A stretch of DNA of 64,000 bases. It comes from Aselliscus stoliczkanus (Eukaryota > Chordata > Mammalia > Chiroptera > Hipposideridae). The notes under the pieces are model-generated. The model was not told the origin of the DNA, searched no databases, and was given only the letters and a program-made list of their open reading frames with translations. The translations under genes and the position numbers were made by a program. Positions 33,230 to 46,133 of this stretch are shown one piece after another; within the stretch, counting starts at the first letter, position 1; every line of letters starts with the position of its first letter. Location: NCBI GenBank assembly GCA_033961575.1, contig CM066731.1:137261001-137325000 (forward strand), given 5' to 3'.

Positions 33230-36200
33230 GAAGGCTTTTTAAAAATGAAACATTTTGAGATAGTGTAAATCTACAAATTTAAGAAATAATAACACAGAGA
33301 TCCTGTGTAGCCTTTACCCAGTTTCTTCAATAGTGACATTGCAAAACTATATAGTACAATGTCCCAGGAGGACACTGATGTTAAAACAGTCAAGATATAG
33401 AACATTTCCATCACCACAAGGAAGGATCCCTCATGTTAACCTTTCACAGCCACATCTATTTCCATTACACCACAGTCCTTTAACCCTGATAACAACTAAT
33501 CTGATCTCCATGTCTATAATTTTGTCATTTGAAGCATGTTATAAAGTTGGAATCATACAGTATGTAACCCCCTGGAATTGGCTTTCTTCACTCAGCATAT
33601 GTGCAATTCTCTGGACATTCATCTAGCTGATTGCATGTATTGGCAGGTTGTCCTTTTCTATTGCTTGTTAGTATTCCATGGTATGGATGTACTACAGTTT
33701 GTTTCACTATTCATTCCATGAAGGACATCTGGTTTGCTTCCAAAACAGTGTAAAACATGCTTACTTCTACAGTACTGTTTTATAGTTTTACATTTTACAC
33801 TTAAGTCCATGATTGATTTTGAGTTATTTGTTTTGTATAAGGTGTGAAACTTAGAAACAAATCCTTTTTTAGGCTGTGGGGGTGGAGGGTTGGGGTGGGT
33901 AATGGATACTAAATTGGTTCAGCACAAATTGTTGAAACAGCTATCTTTGCTCTATTAAATTGCTTTGCACCTTAGTAAAAAAAAAAAGTCTATTGGGGAC
34001 ATTTGTGTAGCTGTGTTTCTTGGCTCTCTTTGTGTTGCATTGGTCTACGCGTGTATCCGTCCAATATAAAGTCTTGATTACTATAGCTACATATTGTCTT
34101 GAAATTGAACATACTGATTTCTCACTTTATTTTTTTCAAAATTGTTTTACCTCTTCTGTCTCTTGTACCCTTCATATATATTTTAGAATAATCTTACCTA
34201 AATCTACAAACATTCTGCTTGGATTTTGCTAAGAATTGAATTAAAGTTGTATGTCAACACATGGAGAGTAGAGTATTAAAATCTTTACTATATTGATTCT
34301 TCCAATCCATGAACATAGTACTTTTCTCCATTTATTTAGGACCTGTTTTTTCATAAGCATTTTATAGCTTCAGAATCCAAATACCATGGGATTTGTAAAT
34401 GTATACTTAACTATATCATTTTTCTTGAATGATTTAAAGAGTATTGTAGTTTTACATTTTGGTGTTCACATGATCATTGCCAGTATGTAGAAGATGTAAA
34501 TTGGTTTTTTGTATACCTTGTATCCTGCAACCTTGCTGAACTCACTTATTAGTTCTAGAAGTTTCCTTTAAATTACTTGGGAATTTATATAGACAATAAT
34601 TTCATCTACAAAGAGAGGCATTTTTTTTCTTTTCAGTCTCTATGGATTTTTTTTCCCCTACCTTTTTGCCCTGGCTATAAGTTCTAGCACTGTGTTAAAC
34701 AGTGGTTTATGTCCTTTCCTTGTTGCCTATCTTAGGAAGAAAGCATTTGGTTTTGCCATTAAGTGTTATGTTGGCTGTAGGTTTTTGTAGGTACTCTTTA
34801 TCAAGTTGAAGAAATTCCATCTGTTTGTGTTTTTCTGATTCTTTTTAAATCATAAAATGGGTGTTCAATTTTGGCAAATGCTTTTTATGCGTCAATTCAT
34901 ATGATCGTGTGATTTTTCTTTATCTTGTTAATATGGAAGAATACATTCATTTTCAAATATTGAACCAGCTTTGTGTCCCTGGAATAAACCTTAACTGATC
35001 ATAGTGAGTAAATCATTTTTACATATTGCTGAATTCTATTTGCTAATATTTAGTTAAGGATTTTTGCATCTATATTGATAAAGAATATTGGTCTATAGTT
35101 TTCTTTTTTTTTTGTTCTGTATGAGGTTTTGGTTTTAGAGTATTACTAACTTCATAAAATGAATTGCAAAGTGTTCCATCTTCTGTTTCAGGAAAAAGAT
35201 TGTGTGGAATTTCTGTCAATTCTTCTTTCAACATTTGGTAGAATTTTGGGCCTGGAAATTTCTTTCTGTTTTTTAGATGTTGAATTCAATTTCCTTAATG
35301 ATTGGGTTATTCAAATTATCTCTTTCATATTGGTGAGTTATGGTAATTTGTATTTTTCTCAAAATTGCACTATTTCATCCAAGTTGTCAAATTTATATGT
35401 ATAGAGTCTTTTGTAACATTCCCTTATTATCCTTTTGATGTCTGCAGGGTTTATAATTATATCACTGTTTCATTCCTGATATTGATAGTTCTGTCTTCTC
35501 TTATTTTTTTTTCAATTTTTTGAGATGTTAGTCAATTTTATTGCTCTTTTGAAGAGCCCCCTCATTTGATTTTTCTTTATTGTTTTTCTGTTTTCAGTTT
35601 TACTTAATTTCTGTTCTTACTTTTATTATAACCTTCCTTCTACTTGCTGTGGATTTACTTTGATCTTTTAACAATAATAGACTTTTCCTCTTTTTATCTG
35701 AAACCTTAATGGTATAAATTTCCCTCTCATAACTGCTTTAGCTGTATCACACATATTTTGATATGTTTTATTCTCATTTTCATTTAGTTCAAATCAATGT
35801 ATTTTTAAAAATTTCTCTTGAGACTTCATCTTTGACTTATATATCACTTAGAAATGTGTTTTATAGTTTCTGAGTGTCTGAAGATATTCCTGTTATCTTT
35901 ATGATATGACTTCTAGTTAGATTCCATTATGTTGGAGATTTTTCTCTTTCTGGTATTGCTTTCTAGTTAGATACCATTGTGGTCAGAGAACACACTCTAT
36001 AATGTTTCAATTCTTTTACATTTTTGAGGTGTTTTACAGCCCAAGATATGGCCTATATTAGCACATAGAATATGTATTAGATTATTCTAAAATTATTTAT
36101 TAGATTCTGTTGGCTGATTATGTTGTCCAGATCTTATATCTTTTCTGATTTTCTTTCTAGTTTTATCAATTGTTAAAAGAGGGTATTGAAGTTTCCACTT

Positions 36201-37454
36201 ATAATTGTGTATTGTCTATTCTCTAAGTTCTATCAGTTTTTACCGTATGTATTACAGCTCTTTGTGCTGTGTGCACATTTCACATTGCTATGTCATCTTG
36301 ATGGATTGACCGCTTTATCATAATGTAATGTCACACTCTGTATCTGCTAATTTCCTTTACTCTGAAGTCCACTTTATCTGATAGTAATATAGCTACACCT
36401 GCTTTTTATTGACTTGTGTTTGTATGGTATACATTTTTCTATCATTTTATTTTCAACCTGATTATATTATTATATTTGAAGTGGAATATCTTGTAGACAT
36501 CATATACTTTGATCTTTTTTAACCCACTATGCCAGTCTCTGTCCTTTAATTGGTGTAGTAAGTCCATTTATATTTAATGTAATTTTGTACATGTTGAACT
36601 GAAGTCTGCCTTTTTTCCCCCCTGTTTCTTCTATTTTTCATTTCTGTTTTATTTCTCTGATTTCTTGTGAGTCATTTGACACTTTTTACAATTCTGTTTT
36701 ATCTTTAGTATTTTTGAGTATCTCTTCAGGTAAAGTGTAGAAACCTTACTTTCCATGACATTCTGTTATCCCCTCCCGTTCTTAATATAATTGTCTTAAG
36801 TATTTACTCCACATACATTTAGAGGCATCATGGACAATGTTATAATTTTTATTTCCACTATCAAATATAATTTAGAAAAGTCAAGAGTAGAAGTGAAATA
36901 AATTATATTTATACATATTTTTTGCTTACTATATTACTTCTTCCATCCTGCTGTTTGAACATTTCTTCTTTTATCATTTCCTTTCTGTTTAGAGAATTTC
37001 CTTGAGCTATTTTTATACGGTGAGTCTGCTGATAACAAATTCTCTTAGTTTTCCTTCATCTAAGAATGTCTTGATTTACTTGTCAATCTTGAAGGATATT
37101 TTCAATGAATATATGATTCTGGGTTAACAGCTCTTTTCTTTTAGCTCTTAAAATATATTGTGCCACTTCCTTCTATCCTCTGTTGTTTCTGATTAATCAA
37201 AATCCAGTCATCCACATTGTTTCATTCTGCTTTCAAGACATTTTTCTTTGTCGTTGTTTTTCAGAAGTTTGATCATGATGTGTCTCGGTATGGATTTCTT
37301 TAGATTTATCTTTTGAGGGCTCATTCAGCTGCTTGAATCTGTAAGTTTATGTCTTTTGCCACATTTGGACAGTATTTGACTTTTATTTCTTTGAGTACAT
37401 TTTCAGCCCCAGCCACCTCTTTCTCCTCTTTACTCTTTCAGGATTCTGATGATA

Positions 37455-38024
37455 CGAGGTCTAACAATTAAGTTTACGAACTTGTTGCAACAATGTTGCT
37501 AACCTTTTTTGATTTCAGAAGGATTATTCATTATGAATTTGTACCAACTGGACAAACAATTAACCAAGTTTATTATTTGGAAGTGCTGAAAAGGCTGCGG
37601 GAAAAAGTTAGACAACCTGAACTTTTCGCCAGCAATTCCTGGCTCTTGCATCACCACATGCACCAGCTCACACAGCACTGTCTGTGAGGGGGGTTTTAGC
37701 CAGTAAACAAATAACTGTATTGGAACATTGTCCCTACTCATCTGATCTGGCCCACAATGACTTCTTTCTTTACTCAAAGATAAAGAAAATATTGAAACGA
37801 AGAAATTTTGATGACATTCAGGACATCAACAGTAATATGATGACAGCTCTGATGGCCATTCCGGAAAAAGAGTTCCAAAATTGCTTTGAAGGGTGGACTA
37901 GGCGCTGGTGTCAATTCATAGCTTCCCAAGGAGAGTACTTGGAAAGTGACCATAGTGATATTCAATGGTGAGGTATGTAGCACTTTTTCTAGGATAAGTT
38001 CGCGAACTTAATTATCCAACCTCG
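37455..38024 (+). mobile_element. Internally deleted mariner (570 bp) with intact ends
   Basis: The left end cgaggtctaacaattaagtt and the right end (reversed) cgaggttggataattaagtt are terminal inverted repeats, with TA at 37453-37454 and 38025-38026. Between them only the C-terminal half of a mariner transposase remains (37493-37970). The N-terminal DNA-binding half is missing, and the element is less than half the usual 1.3 kb. Its transposase text differs from that of the mariner at 8797, so the two belong to different subfamilies. Confidence 0.93.
37493..37970 (+). pseudogene. Mariner transposase C-terminal half, frameshifted
   Basis: The first frame reads RRIIHYEFVPTGQTINQVYY and NSWLLHHHMHQ, where the family has HHDNAP, so the second catalytic Asp is lost. 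After a frame change the second frame (37684-37971) reads HCPYSSDLAHNDFFL, with the last catalytic Asp kept, then NFDDIQDI and CFEGWTRRWCQFIASQGEYL. Product length and motifs match the last half of a DD34D mariner transposase. It is inactive. Confidence 0.88.
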
Positions 38025-38218
38025 TATGAATGTTAGATTTTTTTGTTGTTGTTCTTAGAATCCTTCAGGTCCCTGATGATCTTTTCATTTTTAAAGCCTC
38101 TATTTTCTGTTATTCATACTGTGTAATTTCTATTGTTGCGTCTTCCATCACATTGATTATTTCCTCTGATTACCTCTGCTATTGAGCTCATCCATTGAGT
38201 TTTTTTTTATCTCGCTTA

Positions 38219-38529
38219 CAGTCATGCACCGCACAATGACGTTTCAGTCAAAATGGGCCACATATGTGATGGTGATCTCATAAGATTATAATGGAGCTGA
38301 AAAATTCCTATCTCCTAGTGAAATTTTAACCCTCACGTGTTGCAGCATAATGCATGTGTTTATCATGATGCTGGTGTGAACAAACCTGTGCTGCTAGCAC
38401 AAACAATTATAGTAGTGGGCTATACTATCTAGGTTTATGTAAATACACTCTGTGGTCTTCACACAATGACAAAGTTGCCTAACAACACATTGTCAGAACA
38501 TATCCCCATTCTTAAGCAATGCCTGACTA
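38219..38529. mobile_element. MER6-like (Tigger-derived) non-autonomous DNA transposon
   Basis: It begins cagtcatgcaccgcacaatg and ends (reversed) tagtcaggcattgcttaaga, with TA at 38217-38218 and 38530-38531. The left-side text (cataagattataatggagctg) and the right-side text (ttcacacaatgacaaagttgcc, cagaacatatccccatt) are both diagnostic of this family. No coding sequence. It shares end sequences with the Tigger element at 27576. Confidence 0.88.
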
Positions 38530-39299
38530 TATATTTTTCAGTTCTAAAATTACCATTTGGTTCTTATATCTTTTATTTTTGCTGATATTTTCTAATTTTC
38601 ATTTTTTTAAATCATGTTTTTAATTGTACCTTGAGCATTGGCTGCTTTAAAATCTTTGTCAGATAATTCTAAGATCCCTGTGGTCTGGGCATCGGCATCT
38701 ATTGCCTTTTTCATTCAGTTTGAGATCTTTCTGGTTCTTGGTATGATGAGTGGCTTTCAGTTGAAACATGGACATTTTTTTTGTCCAGAATTATAGTATG
38801 AGACTCTGAATATTATTCAAATGTTTTTGCTGGCTTCCTCTGACACCTGTTCAACAGGAAAAGGAGCACATCACCTTATTACTGCCAGATGGGGATACAA
38901 GTTGTAGGTTTCCTAATTGTCCTCCACTGATTCCAAAGGAGTAGGATTGGGGCTCTCATTACTGCTGGGTAGGTGTGAAAGTTCTAGCTCTCCACAGGAT
39001 CTCCACTGATATCCCCAGGTGAGGCTCATTCTCAGCAGTGAGGATGAAGGTCTGGTTCCCTATTGGTCTGTGACGCCACCTCTGCAGAGCTGAGGGTGCC
39101 TCGTTACAGCCTGGTCAGAGTAGAAATCTGCTCTCCACTCAGGCTTGGTGATGAGGATGAGGGTGTCGGCACAGTTTTCTCTGAGATGTTTGATGGGAGT
39201 AGGTCAGATATTGTATAAAGCTCAGCCCTGCAATCCCAAAGAATTGAATGCCGCTTTTAGAAGAAAACCTAACTCTAGCTAACCCCTTAATTGTGGGCT

Positions 39300-39430
39300 T
39301 GAAGAAGGTCCACCTAAACAATATTCAGACTCCTGGTCCGCAGAAACTGTGAGATAATGAATGTGTATTATTTTTAAGCTGCTAACTTTGTGGTAATTTA
39401 TTACACCACAGAAGATAACTAATTGACTGT
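39300..39430 (+). repeat. MLT1-type LTR end (ERVL-MaLR)
   Basis: The text gcagaaactgtgagataatgaatg, attatttttaagctgctaactttgtgg and taatttattacaccacagaagataactaat is the U5-side end of MaLR-type LTRs. It is a solo 3' fragment. Confidence 0.75.
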
Positions 39431-40069
39431 CCAAATATCCATCACCACTTTCCACGTATAGAATAACCTCACCTATCTCCTCCCGCTTTCTCCCCAATTC
39501 TGTTTGTTGGGAGGAACCCTTTTTTCCATTGTCTTCTGTGATTCCTGGCTTTTCAGTCTAGAAGGTTCATGTCCATGGCCACAGTTGAAGTGCACACTAA
39601 AGAATATGCTCTTCTTGCTGGATGTGCAACTTTGGGAGCCACTTTCTGCTGGTGCATTTTGGGAGCCCATCATTTATTTTAGGGGTTAAATAAGAACTTG
39701 TTTAAGTAAGGTTATGTGACTTCTTAAAAAAACGTTCTCTCAAATCTTACGTTTCCAGTTTAGCTAATTCTATTTTGTCTCATGTGCAGGTAACCAACGC
39801 CAAAAATCTCAACTAGAAATAGTCTTCTATTTCAGGCTTCTCTGCTTTGCCCATTCCCTCCTTCAACTAACCTGAGACCATCTGAAACAGTATGCTTGCT
39901 GTTGTCCTGGTTTTCATTTTCGTAAGTATAGGAAACTACTGACAGCTATAAATGCCTACATTAAAAAAGGAGAAAGAACTCAAATCAAAAACATTTACTT
40001 TACGCTTTTAGTAGAGCATCTCTACAGCAAATGATGAGGATCTTTTCTAAATTGTGGCATGTACAAAAC
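39431..40069. other. No recognised gene
   Basis: Slightly GC-richer around 39470-39680, with overlapping open frames on both strands (39473-39689) that show no protein family. No repeat was named. Confidence 0.35.
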
Positions 40070-40600
40070 TTGGGGATCCTCTTAATAGAGGTAATGGAGA
40101 AGGAAAAATCAAAGATAACTCCCAGCTTCTAGCTTGAGCAAATGGTGATGTCATTTTTAAAGAGAGGAAATAAAGGAATTTAAGTTTGGGGGGAGGCAGT
40201 CACCATAGGGATCAGAGATGATGAGTTTCGTGTTTGACATGTAGAATTAGAGGTTCCTGAAAGCCATATATATATGTCCATGACTCCATTTGTGGGTATA
40301 TCGACCTCAGGGGTGGTTTAGCATGGGATGGTCTTTGAATACATTCCCACGTGTGCAATATATGATTTTTGAAGGCAAGAACATGGAATGAAATTATCCA
40401 AGGATAATGTGTATAACATGAGAAGAGATAATGAGAAGAGATGATGGTCTAGGACAGAACCTTAAGAAATATCAATAGCTAAGAAATGAGTAAAGGAAGA
40501 GGAGCATGCCAAGGATACCGGAAGCAGAATATAGAGAAGTAGGAAAATCAGGAAATGTACATCATTAAAGCCAGGAGAAAAGAATGTTTCAAGAAAAAAA
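40070..40600. repeat. Ancient mammalian repeat, family not named
   Basis: The text (aatggtgatgtcatttttaaag, tttgacatgtagaattagaggttcctga, gtctaggacagaaccttaagaaatatc) resembles a common ancient mammalian repeat whose name I cannot give. The assignment is from general resemblance. Confidence 0.4.
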
Positions 40601-41339
40601 CCATAGAACCATAGTCTGTATTATTTCTGTATTATCAAACATTATCCAGATATTAAGAAAAAAAATCTATTAGTGAAAAGTACATGTATGATTTTGCTGA
40701 GAATAATTTCTGTGAAGTGACAATGGAAACCTGATTATACTGGGTTAAAGAATATGTAGAGAAAGATAAATCCAATTAGAAATTAATCTAGATACCTTTT
40801 TTCCTTATTGTCCAGGTTTCCTATTCAACAATTTTTGTATTTATCATTAACATTTGATTGTTCACATATAAATGGGACATATAAGCAATTTTTTATTATA
40901 TTTCCAAGTATGAACCTACTAAGTCTCACTCTTTGCAGGGCTTTCCATTTTAATCTGTGGGAATAAATGTATATGTTCCACATCCTCAGAGAGATGCCCA
41001 AAATGTTACTTGTGTTCTCCTGGATGAGTTTAATTTTGAAATACTTTTGCTCCTTGTAACATTCAGTACTCAGGCTGAAATATGAGCTCTATCCTCTTTC
41101 TTTCTCTGCTAACTACAAAAGTTTAGAATAACTTAACATATTACACACTTTGGGTCAGGGAGTGAACATTTTGTTGATAGAGTGACGAAGGAGTTGTTTT
41201 TCTGAAAATCAAATTAATACATAGCTGAATGCTCACATTTCAAAAACTAAGTAAAATATATAGAGATGAATAGGAACTTGACTAATTTATATTTACAAAT
41301 AAGGTTCTCCTGAGAACATTATTTTATGCAGCTATTTTC
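40601..41339. other. No recognisable feature
   Basis: AT-rich; nothing recognised. Confidence 0.4.
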
Positions 41340-42210
41340 TTTTTTAACTTTTAATTTAAAATAATGTTAAGAGTTGCAACAATAGTACAAAGAATTCTGT
41401 ATGTCTTTTACCAAATATTAACACTTCACTGCATTTGCTTTAGCATTTTCTCTTTCCTTTTCTCTAAAACATTAAAGCCTTTAAGTTGCACACAAATGCC
41501 CTGAACCTCTAAATACTTCACTGTGTGTTTCCTAAAAATAAGAAGTCTCACAATCTCAATACAATTATCAAAATCAGGAAATTAACATTGATATAATACA
41601 ATTGTCTAATCTATAAACCTATGCTGTCCAATATGATAAGCCACTGGCCAAATTTAAATGTGGCTATAGAAGTTTAAATTAATTAGCATGAAGTTAGAAA
41701 TTCAGTTTCTCAGTCACACTAGCAGCCCAGTGACTGTCGTATTAGAGAGCATGGAAACATGAACCATTTCTCTCATTGCATAAAGTTCTGTTAGACAGTA
41801 ATGCTCTAGACATTCATATTGGGCTAGTTGTCCCACTAATGGCCTTTATAGCAAAAGAAAATGAGTTGTTCCAAATTTTGTTAAATGTCCCACAGTTCTT
41901 TGGTCCCAGATCCCCATTTCACATAGTCGTCATGTCTCTGTTAGTCTCCTCCAGTCTGGGATAATTCATCAGTCTTTCTTTTTATTTTATGACAAATGAT
42001 TTTTTTCTCTAATTCTGTAATTTATGCCACTTTTATTTGTTAGGATTCTATTTTAAGAAAGAACTTCCTCTCCTTTATTTATTTACTTCTATTGATAGGA
42101 ACTCATGGATTCTTTCATTCTGTAGTTAAAATCCATTGCTGTCATTATGCTCAAATTATCCCAGATTTGACTAGTGAAAGCCCTTCAGGCTGGTTTATAT
42201 TCAGATTGAA
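41340..42210 (-). repeat. Old L1 3'UTR-type sequence, antisense, with nested hAT
   Basis: The left part (ttgcaacaatagtacaaagaattc, aaaatcaggaaattaacattgatataat) and the right part (tgttccaaattttgttaaatgtcccac, aactcatggattctttcattctg) are antisense L1M 3'UTR. A hAT element at 41623-41812 interrupts it. Confidence 0.6.
41623..41812. mobile_element. hAT-type MITE (ctgtccaat ends)
   Basis: The left ctgtccaatatgataagccac and the right (reversed) ctgtctaacagaac follow the 'ctgtccaata..gccactagcc' family of mammalian hAT-Charlie MITEs. Internal text gtggctatagaagtttaaattaatt and cagtttctcagtcacactagc agrees. The 8-bp target duplication is not clear. Confidence 0.7.
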
Positions 42211-42887
42211 CATGTCACATGATAAAAATGGGATTGTTTTTCAGTATTGGTAACATTTAATTAAAAATCATGTAGATCATGGCATTCTTTATCTCCTGAA
42301 TACCTTAAAGGTATTTAAAATGTCTGAATCATCATTATACTGTTGAAAAGCAGATTATTCATCATACAGTTGTTTGTATCTCTAGACTATCCTGTACCTC
42401 ATGCCTGTTATTGAGAACAAGATGATGTCACTAAAATTATTTTGTTTTTGCTTAACTTGGGCAAATATTCATTGATTTATATTCACTTTTCAGTTTTGAG
42501 AGAGCTTTCATATATTTTTTTGCTTGTTAAGTGCCTTTACTAACATTAGTGCTTTGGAAACAAGGTTAACACTACATGAGAGTTGAAATTGACAGTTTAT
42601 TCATATACAGAAATCTTTCTCAAAAAGATTCCTAGACTTTGGCAAGGGTGGGAAAGGGGGAGAAGGAGCAGTGTGAGGATGGGGGTGGGAGCAACTTCCT
42701 AGAAGGTCAAAACTGTGTACCCAGTGCCTAACATTGGTGAATGTATGGATAAGAGCTGGGGAAGGGCTCCCCTACTATTTCTTTTATCTTAAATCCCTTA
42801 GATCATTTTTTAACTTAATAGTGTTTTACACCTGGGCCATTTTTACATTTAACATTTTGCTGCCTCAATATCTATAATTCTATATTA
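42211..42887. other. No recognisable feature
   Basis: AT-rich, with a G-rich patch at 42643-42690. Nothing was named. Confidence 0.4.
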
Positions 42888-43139
42888 AAGCATTCTCAAA
42901 GTGTCCTCTGTGGAAAAATGTGTGTTGAAATTTTCAAAGTGGAGTGGGGATTTCTATAAAAAAATGAGGTTGGCTATATTCCTGCACTTTGCTCACAGAG
43001 CCTTTTGTACATTATTGTACACTGTGAACCTCTTAGGAAAAGACAATACCCAGCATTTTGAGGCTTTTTTAATGATAAAACCCATTTTTCTCAGTTGTAA
43101 AGGACTGTGGTATCATGGAACACACTTTGGGAAATGCTT
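42888..43139. mobile_element. hAT-like MITE with inverted ends
   Basis: The left end aagcattctcaaagtgtcctc and the right end (reversed) aagcatttcccaaagtgtgttc are imperfect inverted repeats about 250 bp apart. The internal text has no coding sequence. The exact family and target duplication are not established. The frame at 42901-43152 is a by-product. Confidence 0.55.
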
Positions 43140-45636
43140 ATCTGATCTTTAGAATTCCCCTTAACTTTCTTCAGGTTGATTCCTTTGTTATTATTTTATA
43201 TCATTTTTGTTATTTTTGGTGTACTTGATATGCCCAAAATGAATTTTCTTTCTCACTAATCCACACAGCCTCTTTTTAGCTAAATATGACATGTTCTAAA
43301 AAGTCCATTGATTTCCCAAAAATCTGAGCCCATGAGTTAGAAATGGCCTTAAGAAGATAACTCATCTAAACATTTTCACATACTCTACTCATCAGGCAAA
43401 TTTAATTGAATTTAAAAAAATCATTTGGATTCTCTGTAAGCCATTCCACACACCTTAGTAGATGTTTCATATTCTAATAGAAAAAGTAGTAGAAATTTTA
43501 AACATTCAAGGAATGTTGAGTCAGTCTCTTAATGACAGAATTATACAGAGTAAGAAAAAGTCCATAGAAATAGAACCAAGAGGAGTCTATATAAATAGTA
43601 ATGTGAAGAAGAGTGAATTCCTTTTTAGCTGTAACATCACATTTTTTGCATGTTGCACACATTGTTTAGCTGTTTCTAAACACATTTCCATTTACGTCAT
43701 TTGTAAAAACTGCCTAGCCTCATATTCTGGAAAACTGACAAAGTTGTAATGAACAGATGCAGATTCCATAATTGTAATTGGCTTTTACTCTAAACTAATG
43801 TTCTGACTCATGTGTCATTAATGATTTCCATTTTTCTCCACTATTACCTTACAAATTTGAAAAGGTATCTTTCAGAGTGAACCACTTTTATTGACTTTTT
43901 AAAATCAGGGCCTTTTACCTTTTGACCTGTAAGTTCTCCAGTCACTTATATTTAAACCTAGAATTTTATTTTAGCATGCCTTTTTTTTACATTTTTGTTG
44001 GTATTTGATTTTAAATAATCTGTTTTATTTTACTTTTGTATTTTCCAGAGAAGCACATCAATTTTAAATGTTACCTTCTTTTTATGACATTTTTCCTATC
44101 AATATTTCTTGTTTTTAATCTTGATATTATAACTATCTACTTTGTTTTGTCATGAATTCAGCTCTGTCTGAAGAATGAATAATAAATATTAGAACCCCAA
44201 ACAGATACAAAAAGATGAACTCTCTTGGTACTAGTTTTATTCTGCTAAGATTTTAATAATAACATTGAAACAACTTTCATTTTCCAAATGAAAGGGACCA
44301 AATAACCTATTTCTAAGCATAATGCCTATGTATTTTCAAATAAGATGAAATAAACCCCCAAAATCCTTATTTTTGAACAATTCCTATGATAGTTTCTATT
44401 GTTGAAATTTGTTGTATGAATAGAAAACACAATATTTATTAATTAAGAAATGATTGTTTTATTTTATTTTTATTTTATTATTTTTTTGGTGTTTATAGGT
44501 TCTTTTCATTAAAGTACCAAAATATAGAGCAAGTGTTCTGGCATATTGTTGCTTGTTGTAAGGAAGATTTAATAGCTTGTTATGGACTATTAATATGAAC
44601 AGAAGTCATTTAGAGTTCAGATATATATTTAGAACTAACATGTGTGCAAAAAGATACAAAGTGAATCAAGAAATTCTGGAAAAGATTGTTTGAAAAGAAG
44701 AAATTTCTATTTTCTGGCCAGCATTGATGAAATATTAATAAATATGGAAAAGTAATTTAAATGTTTTATTTTGAAGAATTGTATCAAGAGCCTCAAATAG
44801 TAACTGAAACTTGATAGCATTAAATCACTGAAATTATGAAACTATCTAAAATAGTAGTTACATAAATATAATTTAATTTCAAATGTTATCTGGGAAACCC
44901 AAAAGAGTTACTGCTCTTAGATGATTACAAATTGTACATCCATCTGAGTTTAGTAATAAATTGCTGTTTGTTACTGCTGACAGCAAATTTTAAATAATTA
45001 CACATAAATTAGTTTTCTCTAGTTTTGAAAATGTCTTTATCATACTATTGTGCACAGAGAAGAGAAAAATCTTCAGCTCCAGATACTTGTTGAGCAAATG
45101 TTAACAAGAATGCAAGTGAATGATTTGTTTTTTAACTTCCAATTTGTTGATTAATAAGTGTGTATAATGAAAGCACATGCCAAGCTAGTTTGCTGCATGA
45201 ATTTTGCAGCATATGGTAAACTAAAACCCTGGTGACCTTTGGTCTTGTTGATCACATGCATAAAGATGATCATCTGTTAATCTCTACTAATCATTGGTAC
45301 ATCCTGGTACAGAAAGCAGGATAGTTATTTTTGCTACATTTGCTCTTTTGGAAAATGCTTGAACAAGGAATTTTTTTAAAATTATACTCTTAATATTGTA
45401 AGATAATGAATATTTTATATCTAAAAAAGATAATTTTCAAATAAGAATAATTTCTAACCTGTATATATCTCCATATTTTGTATTTTATGAGTCTATTTTA
45501 GATACTAGTAATAATTTTCTGAAAGTCACAGATATGAATGACTCTCCCAGGCTTTTCAATAAACATATGAACAGGCTTACACACTTTTACATACACAGCC
45601 TATATTGTTTCTTATTAAAACTGTAAGAAAAAAAAA
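43140..45636. other. Long stretch without recognised gene or repeat
   Basis: About 2.5 kb, AT-rich. The open frame at 43462-43749 (95 codons) has no recognisable motif. Nothing else stands out. Confidence 0.4.
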
Positions 45637-45770
45637 AAGCACCAGTGCTTCTCAAACTTTGAAATGTATATGAATTACCAGGGGATCTTGTTAAAAATCC
45701 AGATTCTGATTCAGTAGTTTTAAGGTAGGATTTAAGATCCTAAATTTCTGGCTGCTCCCAGCTCCTGACT
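45637..45770 (+). repeat. MER5A-type hAT-Charlie element
   Basis: cagtgcttctcaaactttgaaatg, attaccaggggatcttgttaaa and cagattctgattcagtag follow MER5A in the sense direction. The right part is eroded. Confidence 0.8.
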
Positions 45771-45970
45771 GTCTGCTAGCCTGAGGTCAGCAAACTCTTT
45801 CTGTAAAGGGCTAGGTAGTAAATATTTTAGACTTTGCAGGCCAAGCAGCAAAATGAGGATATTATGCAGGTATTTACATAACAAGAGAAAAAGAATGTCC
45901 ACACATTTTTTATTGATCATATTCAAAGTATAATAACAATTGAGTACTTTGGGTGGTATATCTATGTATA
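45771..45970 (+). repeat. hAT-type MITE fragment
   Basis: The text ggtcagcaaactctttctgtaaagggctaggtagtaaatattttag, then actttgcaggcc, is the start of a common mammalian hAT-Charlie MITE ('cggcaaactttttctgtaaagggcc'). The family name is uncertain and the right end is lost. Confidence 0.65.
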
Positions 45971-45989
45971 ATAACACCCTATTCAGCAA

Positions 45990-46133
45990 ACAAAAGGAAT
46001 TAATTACTGATACACACAACAGGAATGAATCTCAAAAACAGCATGCCACGTGAAAGAGGCCTTAAACAAAAGCTACGTACTATGGTTCCATTCACATCAA
46101 GTTCTAGGAACTACAAACTCATCGACAGTAGCC
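45990..46133 (+). repeat. Old L1 3'UTR, left part
   Basis: aggaatgaatctcaaaaacagcatgcc, gaaagaggccttaaacaaaagc and ccattcacatcaagttctagg follow the L1M 3'UTR in sense. It resumes at about 46590 after a foreign block. Confidence 0.65.

Larger units (their letters stand above)
33230..39290 (-). repeat. Old, nearly full-span L1 (L1M-type), antisense, with nested insertions
   Basis: From left to right the text runs antisense through an L1: 3'UTR (33600-33740, attccatggtatggatgtactac), the ORF2 reverse-transcriptase region (34880-35110, atcgtgtgatttttctttatcttg, aatattggtctatagttttc), the ORF2 endonuclease region (36340-36600, ctgatagtaatatagctacacctgc), ORF1 (37030-37440, gatcatgatgtgtctcggtatgg), and 5'UTR-like text to about 39170-39290. 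Stops are everywhere. The DNA transposons at 37455-38024 and 38219-38529 interrupt it. The outer boundaries are approximate. Confidence 0.72.
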
